A DNA stretch of 64,000 bases, from contig PUFA01000539.1 of the NCBI GenBank assembly GCA_003508835.1, positions 165,035 through 229,034 of the forward strand, written 5' to 3'. Made by a program: the position numbers and the translations under genes. The first letter of the stretch is position 1; each line of letters opens with the position of its first letter. Below the pieces are notes generated by a model that was not told the DNA's origin, ran no database searches, and saw only the letters and a program-made list of their open reading frames with translations. This DNA comes from Eonycteris spelaea (taxonomy: Eukaryota > Chordata > Mammalia > Chiroptera > Pteropodidae). Shown here in pieces: positions 36,001-47,303 of this stretch.

Positions 36001-38255
36001 AAAAACTAATGAAGAATAAATGACACTTAAAATCTGTAGAAGAAAAGACATAACCAAAATTAAAGCAGAACAAATGAGGTTGAGAACAACCAAAAATAAA
36101 ATAAAAAATAAATGCAACAAAGAGCTGATTATTTGAGAAGTTTAGAAAATTGATAAACCCCTCGACTAGACTCAATAAAAGAGAGAGAGAGAGAAAGGAC
36201 ACAAATAAAGAAAATCAGAGGTGAAAGAGGAGAAATTAAACAGATACTGCAGAAATATAAGGATAATACAAAAATATTATGAAAAAGTATATAACACCAA
36301 ATTTAATAACCTAGAAAGAAATGGACAAGTTATTAAAATATACAACCTTCCTATACTGAATCAAGAAGAACTGGAAAATCTAAATAGATCTATCAACAGC
36401 ATGGAAATTGAAACAATCATCAAAAACCTACCAAAAAGTAAAAGTCCAGGGCAGATGCTTTCACCAGTGAATTCTATCAAACATTCAAAGATTTAATACT
36501 ATATTCTCCTCAAACTCTTCCAAAAATCGAAGAGGAGACAATACTTCCCAACTCATTTTATAAGGTCAATATTACCTGATACCAAACCTGGTAAAGATAA
36601 CACAAAAAAAAGAAAACTACAGACCAATATCTCTCATGAGCACAAATATAAAAATCTTTAATAAGTACTAGGCAAACTCAAATCGACCAACATATTAAAA
36701 ACAAGATTAATACACCATGATCAAGTGGCTACATCCCAGAGCATGGGATGGTTAACATATGCAAATCGATTAATCGTGATGTTACCATAAAACAAAAAAA
36801 AAAAAAAGAATCATATGATGATATCAATAGATGCAGAAAACGCCTTTGACAAGATAAGCACTTTATGATCAAAAACACTTAACAAAACGGGTATAGAATG
36901 GAAAATACCTTAACATAATAAAGGCCATATATGACAAACCCTCAGCCAACATTATACTAACAGTGAAAAACTGAAAAAATTTCCTCTAAGATCAGGAACA
37001 AGGCAAAGCTGTCCACTACTCACACCTGTTATCTCAATATAACATTGGAGATCCTAGCAATGTGCAATCAGACAAGAGAAAGAAGTAAAAGGCATCCAAA
37101 CAGGAAATGAAGAAGTCAAACTGTCACAATTTGTGGATGACATGATTCTCTATGTACAAAACCATAAAGCTCCACAAAAACACTCTAGAAATAATAAGCA
37201 AATGCATTATAGTTTTTGGATATAAAATAAATGTTTGAAAATCATAGCATTCCTATACTCTAATAATGAATTTAGAAAAAAGATGTATAAAAAAACATTT
37301 TTTTTTGCAATTGCGCCAAAAAGAATAAAATACCTAGGAATAAAGCAAATGAAACATGTGAAGGAAACTATATATAAGGAAACTATAAGACTCTATTAAA
37401 ATAAATTGAAGAAAAACAAGAGAAATGGAAAGATATTCTGTGTTCATGGATTGGAAGAATCAACATAGTTAAAATGACCTTTTACCTAAGCATTATACAG
37501 AGTTTAATGTAATCTCCCACAAAAAATTCTCATTGGCGTGGGTTTTTTAAAGAAATAGAAAAAAACACCACACACATCAGATTGTATGGGAAGCACAAAA
37601 GGTCCTGAATTTGCAAAGCCATCCTGAGAAAAAGAACGAAGCTGGAGGCATACCTGCCTGACTTCAAATTATACTACCAAGCTTCAGTAATCAAAATGGC
37701 ATGGCAAAAAAAAAAAAAAAAAGGAACACTTCCAATGGAATAGAATCAAGAGCCCGAAGTAAACCCATATCTATTATTGGCAAATAATTTCAACAAAAGA
37801 GTCAATAACATACAGTGGGAAAAGAAAAGCATCTTTAAATAAATGGTGATGGGAAAATTGGAAAGCCACGTTGCAAAGAATGAAACTAGACTGTTGTCTA
37901 TCACCACACAAAATTATCTCAAATTGGATTAAGGACCTCAGTATAAGACCTAAAAGAATAAAAATGTATAGAAGAAAATATAGGAACTAAACCAAGGACT
38001 TGGAATTAAAGAGGATTTTAAGAATTTGATCTAAAAGACAAGGGTAGAAAAGGCCAAAATAAATTAATGGGACTAAAGTTCAATAACGTTGCAATAATTA
38101 CTGTACGGTGCCAGCTGAGAACTAGGTCTGAGCAGGGGGATCGGTTTGTAAATTACATAACTGTCTAGGAACAGTAAAAAAATAATTGCATTGGAATTCT
38201 ACATGGTTTAATTTTATGGCAATGGAAACGGATACTTCAATAAAGCTGTAAAAAA
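33070..38255 (+). mobile_element. Long decayed L1 LINE (5'UTR/ORF1/ORF2/3'UTR)
   Basis: About 5 kb of plus-strand L1. The region 33070-33660 looks like 5'UTR. 33700-34600 is ORF1-like with many stops. 35100-36000 is the ORF2 endonuclease part and 36200-37950 the reverse transcriptase part, with 3'UTR words to about 38165 (GGGGGATCGGTTTGTAAATT) and a tail (TTCAATAAAGCTGTAAAAAA) near 38240. Frame 35520-35780 shows the endonuclease end, but the catalytic Ser-Asp-His motif reads Ser-Asp-Tyr. Frame 36221-36496 holds LNQEELENLNR and IIKNLPKSKSPG, typical of the segment before the RT palm. QFVDDMILY (about 37126) is the RT active-site motif. Many stops and frameshifts make it inactive. Confidence 0.85.
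34984..35030. repeat. (CA)n microsatellite, interrupted
   Basis: CA run with small interruptions inside the decayed L1, between the ORF1-like and ORF2-like parts. Confidence 0.85.
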
Positions 38256-38278
38256 TTACCAGGGACCCCCCTTCCACC

Positions 38279-38280
<2 letters not shown>

Positions 38281-38311
<31 letters not shown>
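38281..38311. repeat. (CA)n microsatellite
   Basis: About 15 uninterrupted CA units just after the L1 3' end. An AT-rich (TA/TG) stretch follows at 38345-38392. Confidence 0.9.
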
Positions 38312-38313
<2 letters not shown>

Positions 38314-38540
38314 GCTGAAGAGAAATATACACATATTTTTCTAATTATATATATATGTCTAATTATATATGTGTGTGTATGTATATATGTAACAGGAAAT
38401 AGAGAACTTTACCAAAAACTCCAAATTAAATTCTAAGAATTTTAGGACGTTTTTTGTTTTTTGTTTTTTTAAATGAGAACTGGTCCTGTTAGAGGGAATA
38501 ACTAGAGAAAAGAGAAAGTATACTGCCCAGAGAAGAAGTT

Positions 38541-39560
38541 CATAGACGCCGGGACTCGGCTCCCAGCCGCCCGCGTCCGCCGCCGGCTGACATGGAACAC
38601 TGGAACCGCGCGCGCGCTCCCCTCTCCGAGCCTCCCTACCACCGCACCCGCCGCTGCCGCCCGCGCCCGCCCGCGGGGCTCCGCACTTGCCCACCCGCGA
38701 ACGCAACGTCAAGGACACACCCCCCCCGCCCTCAACGGACCCCCATTTCCGGCGCCCCCCCCCCGCCCCCGCAGAGAGCTGACGCCCCGCCCCAGAGCGC
38801 CCTCCTCCGGGTCCACCTCGAGAGCGCCCCCAGGATTCCGCCGCTCGGTTCGGCTCGCCGCCGCCGCCTCGCTGGACGCCCAGCCCCGGGAGCTCCCCGA
38901 GACCCCGCCCTCCCGCCGCCGCTGCCACTGCTTGCCCCGCAGCCCCGGCTCCCTCGCCGCCTCGGCCTTGGCGCCCGCCGCGCCTGCACCGCCGAGTCAT
39001 GTCGACCGGGCTGCCGCCGTCGTGTGCGCGCCACAGCTACCAGCCCGACTGTGAGGCCGCCGTCAACAACCAGATCAACCTGGAGCTCTACGCCTCCTAC
39101 GTGTACGAGGCCATGGCCTTGTACTTCGAACGCGGGGACGCGGCCCTGAAGCACGTCGTCCCGTTCTTCCGGCAGCAGTCCAGCAAGGAGACGGAGTACG
39201 CCCGGAGGCTCATGTGGCTGCACAAGCAGCGCGGGCCCACCTGCGCCTGCGCGACATCGCCGGGCCTGACCTCCACCGCTGGCACGACCGGGTGAGGGTC
39301 ATGGAGTGCGCCTTGCACCTGGCGATGGATGTGAACCAGAGTTGTTCAGTCTGCACCGGCTGGCCAGAGACAAGAAGGACGCCCGCCTGTGCGACTTCCA
39401 CATGAGTCGCTACCTGCACGACCAGGTGAAGTTCATCACAGAGCTGGGCGACCATCTCACCAACCTGTGCAAGATGGGAGCCCCGCAGTCGGGCCTGGCC
39501 GAGCACCTCTTTGATAAGCTCACCCTGGGCGACAGCGACAAGGACCGAGCCTGGACTGCC
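38541..39560. promoter_or_regulatory. CpG-rich island spanning the 5' flank and body of the ferritin-like gene
   Basis: An abrupt change from AT-rich DNA to about 1 kb of GC-rich, CpG-dense sequence (for example CGCGCGCG at about 38608). The 460 bases before the ferritin start include GC boxes (CCCCGCC/CCCGCCC). No iron-responsive element loop (CAGTG in a stem) is visible, unlike the FTH1 5'UTR. Long open frames on the opposite strand and other frames (38359-39000 minus, 38592-39149 plus) are Arg/Pro/Ala/Gly-rich by-products of composition. Whether it acts as a promoter is inference. Confidence 0.55.
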
Positions 39561-39698
39561 CTTCCCCGTGGATGTGGGGTGACTTCTCCAGGTCACCAGG
39601 CCCAGCATGCATATGCAGTATTGCCCTTGCCAGACATTCCCTTAAGTTTTTCACTTTTTTTTGCCATTTCTTCCACTAAAGTTATGGTTCCTAAATAA
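38999..39698 (+). pseudogene. Ferritin heavy-chain-like intronless gene (FTHL17/FTH1 type) with two frameshifts and stop loss
   Basis: Ferritin H subunits form 24-mer iron-storage shells. The start at 38999 gives a typical N-terminus and helix A (NNQINLELYASYVY), continuous to KQRG at 39235. One base is then missing, and the next frame reads HLRLRDI and [15 protein letters not shown] second missing base near 39341 moves to the frame with [34 protein letters not shown]. The usual stop after GDSD is gone, and the frame runs on to 39698. Ferroxidase positions: E27, Y34, E62 and Q141 are kept, H65 is Tyr and E107 is Ala. The three frames jointly cover the whole family length without introns, so it is retrocopy-derived. 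The 3' flank still resembles the FTH1 3'UTR (GTGGGGTGACTTCTCCAGGTC-like, 39573 onward). FTHL17-like identity is favoured by the RLRDI and DKLTLG words and the divergence, but plain FTH1 origin cannot be excluded. Confidence 0.85.
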
Positions 39699-39699
39699 A
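39694..39699 (+). terminator. Polyadenylation signal AATAAA of the ferritin-like gene
   Basis: AATAAA about 150 bases after the ancestral stop position, at the place expected from the short FTH1 3'UTR. No A-tail follows it now, so the insertion is old. Confidence 0.6.
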
Positions 39700-39709
39700 C
39701 AATGGTCTC

Positions 39710-40479
39710 TGGTGAATTGGTGTGAGCAGAACCCTCACCTTTTAAGCTTTAAGCAGGTATCCAAGTGTCTCTCCCGCCAACCACTGTCCCATCCACCCCC
39801 ACGCAGCTCAGGATCTCCATGGACGAACGGAGAAGGTTTTTCCGTGGGACCCTGGAAACGCAAAATCAATCATCCTTTTAAAACAATGTGGTGTATAGGG
39901 CTGGGGTGAGGTGGGTAGTCTGTGGCCCCCGGGAATGTCTGTGCTTGTGAATTGTAAATGTGTAAACACATGGCCTGAAAATCACAATTGTAGTTTCACC
40001 TGGAATAAGAAGTCATGAGTGTGGGATTGCAGGGTTCAAATGAAAATTTCTTGCATTTACTTCATATTTTTCATTTTACTTAAATATGCAAATATTAATC
40101 GTAGTTTACCTTAACTGTGTTGCAAGATAGCGATCCAGAAGCAAAGTTCTAGGAATTCTTTTTTAAGAAGCTCATCCCAGGCCACAGTCATTATGATAGC
40201 TGATGTTAAGGTGACTCCCACAGAAATGGAAATGACTTTTCATTGTCACCATGGTACATGTTTATTACCCTTACAAAGCATCCAAATATTGTTTGTTTGT
40301 TTTTTTGCTTCGATTGTACCCTTTCTTTCATTAAGGTAACCTGATACCCAAAAACCTCAAATTATCTTCATAGAAGGACTAAAAAAATATAAGGTCAAGC
40401 CTGAAAGTCAAATTTCTGAAATAGAGTATTAAGTGGAGTCAATTACCCTGAATGTTAAGTCAGTGACTTGCTACTTTGA
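39710..40479. other. Intergenic, no gene seen
   Basis: No gene. Composition returns to AT-rich soon after the ferritin-like gene. Confidence 0.45.
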
Positions 40480-41010
40480 AGAATGTAGAAAGTGGGGGGA
40501 GAGTTGAAGTTTGGAGACCAATTAGGCGATATTATAGCTGGTCCAGATGAGAGACAATGGTGGCTTGGACTGCAGTGGTATCTGCGATGAGTAAATGAAG
40601 AGGCATAGGCAAATTCCAGATTAATTGAATGAGTCGATAAGATTTGCTTATAGACCAGAGGCGAGGAACATAATCTAGGTTCTAGTATTTGGACCTGAAT
40701 ACCCAGATTGATGTTTGTTTATTTTACCAATATGGAGGTGTCTGCCGGGGTACATCTGTGTAGGTGGGTGGGTAAGGTAAGTCCAATAGAATCTGTGGAT
40801 TGTGGGTGCGGCATATCCTGTAAACTCTGAGATGCCTATGGATGTGCATGTGGAAATGTCATGCAGGTAGCCAGAAGAATGAATCTGACACTCAGGTAGA
40901 ATGTCAGTTCTGGAAATACACATAAGGAAGATTATCAGCTATGGAGGGCGTTTAGGTCATAGGACCGGATGAGCTCACCAGAAAGTGAGTGTAGCGCGAG
41001 CATGGCCTAG
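40480..41010. repeat. Ancient interspersed repeat (same kind as 10380-11990)
   Basis: Words such as GATGAGAGACAATGGTGGCTTGG, CTGCAGTGGTATCTGCGATG and GGATGAGCTCACCAGAAAGTG follow the same widespread old repeat as at 10.4-12.0 kb, over a different part of it. Confidence 0.55.
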
Positions 41011-41889
41011 CCCAGCCCCAAGCCCAGGGCAGCTAACTTTAGAGGATGGGTCAAGGTGTTGGAACAGCAGGGAGCTGCTGGCCCCACCTGTACCTTGATC
41101 TCCTTCCAGAATATGGCCACCTGTGCCTGCTCAGAGGTTATCTCAAAACCAGACTGTTACTAACCTCAGTGTGCCCTCCGGTTTCTCCTTGCACGATCAA
41201 TGTGGAAAAGAGTTAGCTTATTACCTTGTCTTCACAGCTATGGGTAAAGAAATTATTTCCTGGTTTTTTTTTAAGTTTCCTTAAGAAAATGATATATTAA
41301 AAAAAGAAAATTATAGATCTGTTTGTTTTTTTCTGTGACTCTTTAAAAATTCTCCCCATCTCTCAGTCCACTCTCTATTTGACCGGATGAAATCTGTACC
41401 CCTCCAAACCCTAAGGTTGTCCATGCCTGGGAAAATATACTCAGAACATTTTGTTTCTTTCGTGGCGTGTGTAAGTTAAAAGATCAAAGTTTAAAAGTAC
41501 AGGACTTTATAACCTATATTCAAAGACACTTGAATAGCCTGAGTCTTTTTAGATCTCACATATAGCCAGAAACATTTACTAAAAATGAACAAGTTTAAAC
41601 TAAAATAGAATTTCCTTCCACATTTCCTCATGACTATGTTTGAACGCTTAAAATGAGGATATGGCTCTTGGAGTTTAGTTTCTCAAAAGTGCTATTGTTC
41701 TTTTTACTCTTAGTCTACTTTGGTCTTTTCACAATTTCCTTCTCTGCATGCTTAGAGGCATTCTGCTCTTTCTGACTTTATCTCAGATCATATATATATA
41801 AATTAACCAGTCTCCTCTAGATATAAGGAAGCACAGGGCGGACCTATTTGTGTTTATAACTATAAATTGACTGAGGATCTTTACTTTCC
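41011..41889. other. Intergenic, no gene seen
   Basis: No gene and no clear repeat. A short TA run lies near 41792-41801. Confidence 0.45.
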
Positions 41890-42165
41890 TGTTTTGGAGA
41901 GGCAGTTGGCTCTAGTGGCTTCCTAACCTCACATGGCCTGGGTTCACTTACCAGTTTAGCCACTACTAAATTGGATGAATTGGCATGTTATTTAACCTTT
42001 CTGTGCCTCAGTTTCCTCACATGTAAAAACAGGGATAATAAAATTGTCACTATCATTTGGTTGCTGAGCAGATTAAATGAGTTAAAAATTTTAAAAAATA
42101 CAACAGTGCCTGACACACATAGCACGTTGTGTTCATTGTAAGCCATCGTTTATCATCATCACCAT
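41890..42165 (+). repeat. MIR SINE, nearly full-length
   Basis: Well-preserved MIR: AGTGGCTTCCTAACCTCACA, GGTTCACTTACCAGTTTAGCC-like head, TTAACCTTTCTGTGCCTCAG, TCCTCACATGTAAAAACAGG, GCAGATTAAATGAGTTAAAA, GTGCCTGACACACATAGCAC. Confidence 0.85.
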
Positions 42166-42689
42166 CAGCAGCAGCTACTCACTCATCAGTTGCTTTGGGT
42201 GTTTATGCTTTGGGGAGAAGAGTCATATCTACGTTTTGCCACTGGGGGTCTCTCTCGCATTTCGACCAATGTTGTCACCCTGCATATTGTCAGGGGCTGC
42301 CAGGACTCAAATAGGCAGATTGCTGTTTTCATTGCTGCAAACTCAGGCCCAAGACTAGAGATGAGTTTTCCTGTGACAAAACGTTCCCGGATAATCCTGC
42401 CCACATTCTGTTTCCACCCAGCTTTTCTTCAAAATCTCCCTAGAAAGCTTTTTGCTATATTCTTCCCAAACTTAAGTGCCTGAGCCTCCTCTTTCCAACC
42501 TGAACTACATTTGACTCCTCAGAGGTGGGAAAGAGTGAAAGGGTGAAGTGCTCATCCTGATCCCACCATCGTCTGGATGTTTGCCCCGAAAAGAGAGAGA
42601 GATGAGTGGATTGGAAGGGGAGAATGGGCAAAAGGGCTACTGATAACATAATAATGAAAATTAATGGATCACCATGCACTTTAGCACAG

Positions 42690-43000
42690 AGGTTCTCAGG
42701 CTTTACTGGCCATCAGAGCCACCTGTGAAGCTTTTAACGTTCAATGCGCAGGCCACATTCCCAGACCATAAATACATCCATTGGCCTCTGGGGCAGGACC
42801 TAGACATCCCAGGCGTTGGAAACAGTGATGCACTTTGATATGTGACCTGATGGACCAGCAAGTCAGTGTCATCGAGAGCTTGTTAGAGATGCAAAATCTC
42901 AAGCCTTATAGCATACCTACTGAATCAGAATGTACATTTTAACAAGACCCCAGGTGATGAATATGTCCACTGAATTTTGAGAAGCTCTCTTTAGCATTCT
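42690..43000 (+). mobile_element. Two MER5-type hAT remnants in tandem
   Basis: The first (42690-42840) reads GGTTCTCAGGCTTTACTGGC, CATCAGAGCCACCTGTGAAG, CTCTGGGGCAGGACC. The second (42845-43000) has CTTGTTAGAGATGCAAAATC, CTACTGAATCAGAATGTACA, CCCCAGGTGATGAATATGTC. Both follow the order of MER5 elements in the same orientation. Confidence 0.65.
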
Positions 43001-43231
43001 GGTGTCAAACATGACTGCACCTTGCATCACCTGGGGCACTGGAAAAATAACATGATGTTTCCATTAAATAACTCACTCGGCCATATCCTTAAGTAAGTAC
43101 CGGACTGAATACAATAAAAAACATACTGTAACTTCAATGACAATTATTGAATCAGCATTATTAATCACACTCACTCACATACTAGCGTTTACACAATCTG
43201 CTCTTTTGTCACAAACTGGTTTGTTTTAAAG

Positions 43232-43440
43232 TGTCGTTGGGCAAACTACGGCCTGGAAAACAAATATGACCCCTACGTGCTTTTTATAAACAAAGTTTAT
43301 TGGAATACAGTTGCACCTATTCAATTACCTATAATCTGTGGTTGCATTTGCACTACGAAAGCAGATGTTAGTATTGCAACAAAGACCATGTTGACTGCTA
43401 AGCCTCAAACATTTACAGAAAATCTTTGCCAACCCATGTT
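43232..43440 (-). mobile_element. Short hAT-type DNA transposon (non-autonomous)
   Basis: Words TTGGGCAAACTACGGCCTGG, AAAGTTTATTGGAATACAGT, and AAATCTTTGCCAACCC are the reverse order of the element at 48603-48815. It is therefore the same family in opposite orientation. The open frame across it (43277-43495) is not a gene. Confidence 0.7.
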
Positions 43441-44274
43441 TTATATAGCAATTTGCCACAGGCCTGAATTCATTGAAATCTGTCAAATATTTTAAACCTT
43501 TTCACCTGTCTTTATGCATCTAATTCTCTTTTTTCTATTTCTTTTTATTTTCTCTCACTTTCAATAAATATTTGAAAATGGTCTGGATATTTATAAAATT
43601 TGTCCACATCTCTAAACTCTCACACTTAACAGAATTGCAATTGTCACCTCTAGGAGTGGACATCTTGTGTATTTCAGCAAGTCAACCTGCCAACTTGGTA
43701 TATTCAGTTTTTCCAGTCCCTCAATGTGCCTTTGTTAATTGAGGGCCATCAATTCATCCGTTTCTGGGAGCATCAAAGTGGAACAATGCCTGACTAGCCA
43801 TTTTGACTGATTCTCCAAATCTCATATTCATCACAGAAGCTATTTAAGTATACTTATTTTTAAGTTATTGCAATCCATTCCAATCATTTTCTTACTGTGA
43901 GGTGTTTAAATTTCATTTAATATGTAAAGCTGTTGCCTTGCTTGAGAAAGAATAAACTCCTTCCCTTTTATCTGTATTTCAACATTTATTTTTTGTAATG
44001 TTGCTTTTAGTTTACAATTTTTTATGATATTTAACTATGCCAAATGCGATGAGGAGATTTATTTCTTTTTTTTTCCTGTGGGATAATTCTCTATGCATTG
44101 ATTTTTTTCTTCCAAAGTTTTAATTCTTCTTTAAAGTTTATGGAGAAGTAAAAGTTCCAATTTAAAACATTTTAGAACTAGAAATCAAGAAATAAACCTA
44201 AATCTATATAACATTCTAGAAAAAGCAGCATTCATGTAGTTTTGTATTTTTCAACCAAATAGCTATTTTCAACA
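43441..44274. other. AT-rich intergenic, no gene seen
   Basis: No gene and no clear repeat beyond T-rich runs. Confidence 0.45.
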
Positions 44275-44640
44275 AAATTTCATTGAGTTCTAGAAGTGTT
44301 CTGCACTATGCTTTGCACTAGGAAAATAAGGTAACTAGGGCACAGTTCCTGCTCACAAGTATGGTGGAAAATATGAACATATATATACCTCTAATCTATT
44401 CAGTAAGATCTAAAAGTAGAAGTGAACACAAAGTGCTGTGTGAATCCAAAGACAAAAAGGGGTCTCAATTTCATCTGAGACTTAGGAAATATCCACTGTG
44501 GAGGTACATTGAGTTGAAAGAGGAATTGGAGTTCTACAAGCAAAAAAGAGAAGAAAGGTATTTTAGCTATGCTTATTTGCTGCAGAGGAGCCAATAAAGA
44601 GGGAAAGGTAACAAATTCAGGAGTGTCATAGTTAATGAAA
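44275..44640 (+). repeat. L2 LINE fragment
   Basis: The 3' L2 words are recognisable: CATTGAGTTCTAGAAGTGTT, CTGCACTATGCTTTGCACTA, GGGCACAGTTCCTGCTCACA. The open frame 44361-44597 falls inside it. Confidence 0.5.
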
Positions 44641-44996
44641 GAAGACCCAGAGGAAAAGAGAGGTGGTAAATATATTTTACACAGGGGAAGGGTAGTTTTG
44701 TTGTTTTATTTTTAAGAAACTACAAAAACTCTTCCCTCAAAGGTAATTGTGACTTATAGTTAACATCACCTGGTCCTTTTCAGCACTTGCCCTGCGTGAC
44801 TACTCCGTAGTAACTTAACAGTTGACTAGTCCTTCCCTCCTTGCCTTTCCTGTCTTTCCATGATTTTTCCTGAGATTTACCTATAGAGAACATATAGAGC
44901 CTAACAACCCTCCTGGGATTCTGCTATTGGCCTCTTCAACCCTTGTTCTATATATATTTTCCCCCAGAGTTCAGCCATATCCATGTCCAATCTTAG

Positions 44997-45014
44997 TCTC
45001 TCTCTTTCCCTCCA

Positions 45015-45046
<32 letters not shown>

Positions 45047-45100
45047 CACCTCCGCCCCATCCCTGTCCCTCCCTCTTCCCCTCCCCCTCCCTCTCTGCAG
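44997..45100. repeat. CT-rich low-complexity tract
   Basis: An imperfect (TCTC/TCTG/CCTC) run of about 100 bases. Open frames over it code for Ser/Leu/Pro repeats only. Confidence 0.85.
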
Positions 45101-45499
45101 ATGCTTCTCTTGACTATAAGACCAGCGAAGTCATTTGTGAAATTTCTCCTTCTGGATTCCCCAAAAAAACTCAGACTCGACAAGTCCCCAAATGAACTCA
45201 TTATCTAGTTCTCAAACTCTCTCTACATTTGTTGTATCTTCCATAGTCTCACAAGTAATAAATTTCAGTCACCCTAGACTTCTAGCCTAACAATTTTCAT
45301 AATCTCTGTACCTGTCAGGGTTCTTGGCAGCAAATCACAAAATTTGACTCTGACTAATCAAAACAGAAAATGATTTTTTAAGAAGGATGTTTAGTAACAT
45401 ATCGGAAGGCTGTAGAACTTTGTTCAGAAAATGGAAGCATTATATGAAGTGAAGCCTTATTATCTCCCATCTGTCTTGACATTTTTCCCCAAACATGAA

Positions 45500-45908
45500 G
45501 GGTGCTCAGATGTTGGCTGCCCAAAGTAATAAACACATAATCTAGTTTTTCTGACCCTCTTTTATTAGATGCTGTTGGTGCTTTGCCAGATCAACCTGAC
45601 TGGCCAAGACACCCAAAACCCCAGCTGCTTGTGAGTGCTGCAGCTGACAGCTTATGCCTGTGACCTTCTCAGAGGGATTGTCCTTGGCTAACTGGGTCAG
45701 CCAATGACTGAAGCACAAAAGCCTGGGACCCTTTGCCCTATCTCCGCAGAGATCTTTATGCTCCAGGATCAGTCTTATTTCAAGCCAAAGTTAGGACTTT
45801 ACCTGAGATCACATCCTGCTTGGTTCCTTCTTCTGCACTATTATGCTTCCCTTATATCTGTACGGGTTTCTCCTGAGTACACTCCTTCAATAAATTCCTA
45901 TCTCACAC
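45500..45908 (+). mobile_element. LTR-like fragment (ERVL type)
   Basis: Contains TCTTATTTCAAGCCAAAGTT, CTTCCCTTATATCTGTACGG and CACTCCTTCAATAAATTCCT with an AATAAA, the layout of an LTR 3' end. Its right side is cut by the L1 that starts at about 45910. The family was not determined. Confidence 0.45.
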
Positions 45909-45911
45909 CTG

Positions 45912-47241
45912 AAAAAAAATGGCATAAATGATAGAGGCTTTCTTCATCCCTCTTGTGACCAAATCAAAGTTGTGACAGAAACATGGAGCAAACAGCAAGC
46001 AAAAATTGCCTGGGATCTTAGATTACAGAAGCACTAAAATAGGGAGAGAAATAATCAATCCACTACAACAGTAGAAGGTAGGAGGGGGTGAAGACACAAG
46101 GCTGTCAGGCCCAAGTGGCTGAGTGGGACAAAGGCTATGGCAGCAGCAGCAGCAGCAGACGCCTCTTAAAGTGGCCCTGCCCAAAGAGCCTACATTCATG
46201 GTTAAGACCTGCTGGCTCTGAGCACAAGCATAGTTCCTCTGTTGAGACTTCCCCCACTTTCAGTGTGTGGACACAGTGCCGCCATAGCTGAGACGTCAAG
46301 CTAATTTACAGAAGTCGCTCGGCCCAGAGGATTCTCTGAAACTCCACCTCCCCAACTCGCGGCCCTGCCCAACCCACATCCAGTTATGTCCTCAGGGAGA
46401 AAGGTGCTCCTTGCTGAGCAGCACCAAGACTCACACTGGTGGCACCTGGCCTCGGTTTCCAGTGTAGTTTCTTGAGGTAACTATAAGCACAGCACCTGTG
46501 GATTGCTTGATGAATCTTAACAGAGGGCCCTGGAGGGGCACAGGCTGGGGATCAACTTGGCCTGCTGCTGAACCCCTCAGGACTGTGCTGCTGGACACCT
46601 ACACCACACAAAGCCACACTAAGAAGACTGGGAGACTTAAGAGCTTGCTTAGTACATAGAAACAGACACAGAAAGGCAGCCAAAATGGGAAGACAAAGAA
46701 GCAGAAACCATATGAGAGAATAGAACAGAGATCTAGGAATAATGAAGTCAAGCAATCTAACAGATGCAGAGTTCAAAACACTGGTTATAAAAGATGCTCA
46801 ATGAACTTGGGAGAAGTATAGATGAATTCAGTGAGAACAAGAGATAAAAAACATAAAAATAGAAAATGGAAATTATTTAAAGGGAACCAGTCAGACATAA
46901 AGACACATTATCTGAGATGAAGAGCATAGTAGAGGAAATAAACAACAGCAACAACAAAATGGAAACAAATGCAGATATAGAAAATATTTTGAGGGCTACT
47001 AGACGTGAAGGAGGCTGGGGGTTGGTGAAAAGGGCAAAGGGATAAGAAGTACACAGGGATAAATACAAAATAGACATGAAGATATAAGGAAAATAGTTAA
47101 CGATGTTTTTTAAATACGTAAAGGGGAAGAGGGGTACTAGATTTAGTGGGGTGATCACTTTGTGAATTATATAGATAATCACTATTCTGTACAACTGAAA
47201 CTAAAATATTATTATATGCCAATTATATAATTGAAAAAAAA
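45912..47241 (+). mobile_element. L1 with intact 5' end, ORF1 region, and no ORF2 (copy 1 of a subfamily)
   Basis: The 5' end is GGCATAAATGATAGAGGC after an A run. 5'UTR continues to about 46600, then ORF1-like sequence (CAGACACAGAAAGGCAGCC, AACACTGGTTATAAAAGATG). From about 47000 it jumps to the 3'UTR (GGGGTACTAGATTTAGTGGG, GATCACTTTGTGAATTATAT) and an A tail. ORF2 is missing. TGAAAAAAAA occurs at 45910-45919 and again at 47232-47241, a possible target-site duplication although of low complexity. A (CAG)6 run lies at 46141-46158. Confidence 0.75.
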
Positions 47242-47303
47242 CTCATTGAATTGTACAATGTAAATACAAGCAACTAATTGTCTATCTTATTTCAAAACCT
47301 TGC

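Noticed and set aside
36181..36196. (GA)n run as a GAGA-type regulatory site
   Set aside because: Short simple repeat inside an L1 with no associated gene.
38359..39000. 213-codon minus-strand frame across the CpG block
   Set aside because: Gly/Arg/Ala-rich by-product of GC-rich DNA lacking stop codons; antisense to the ferritin flank.
38592..39149. 185-codon plus-strand frame overlapping the ferritin start
   Set aside because: Out of frame with the recognisable ferritin protein and Pro/Arg-rich, so composition-driven. It is not a mitochondrial targeting peptide of a mitochondrial ferritin because the frames do not join.
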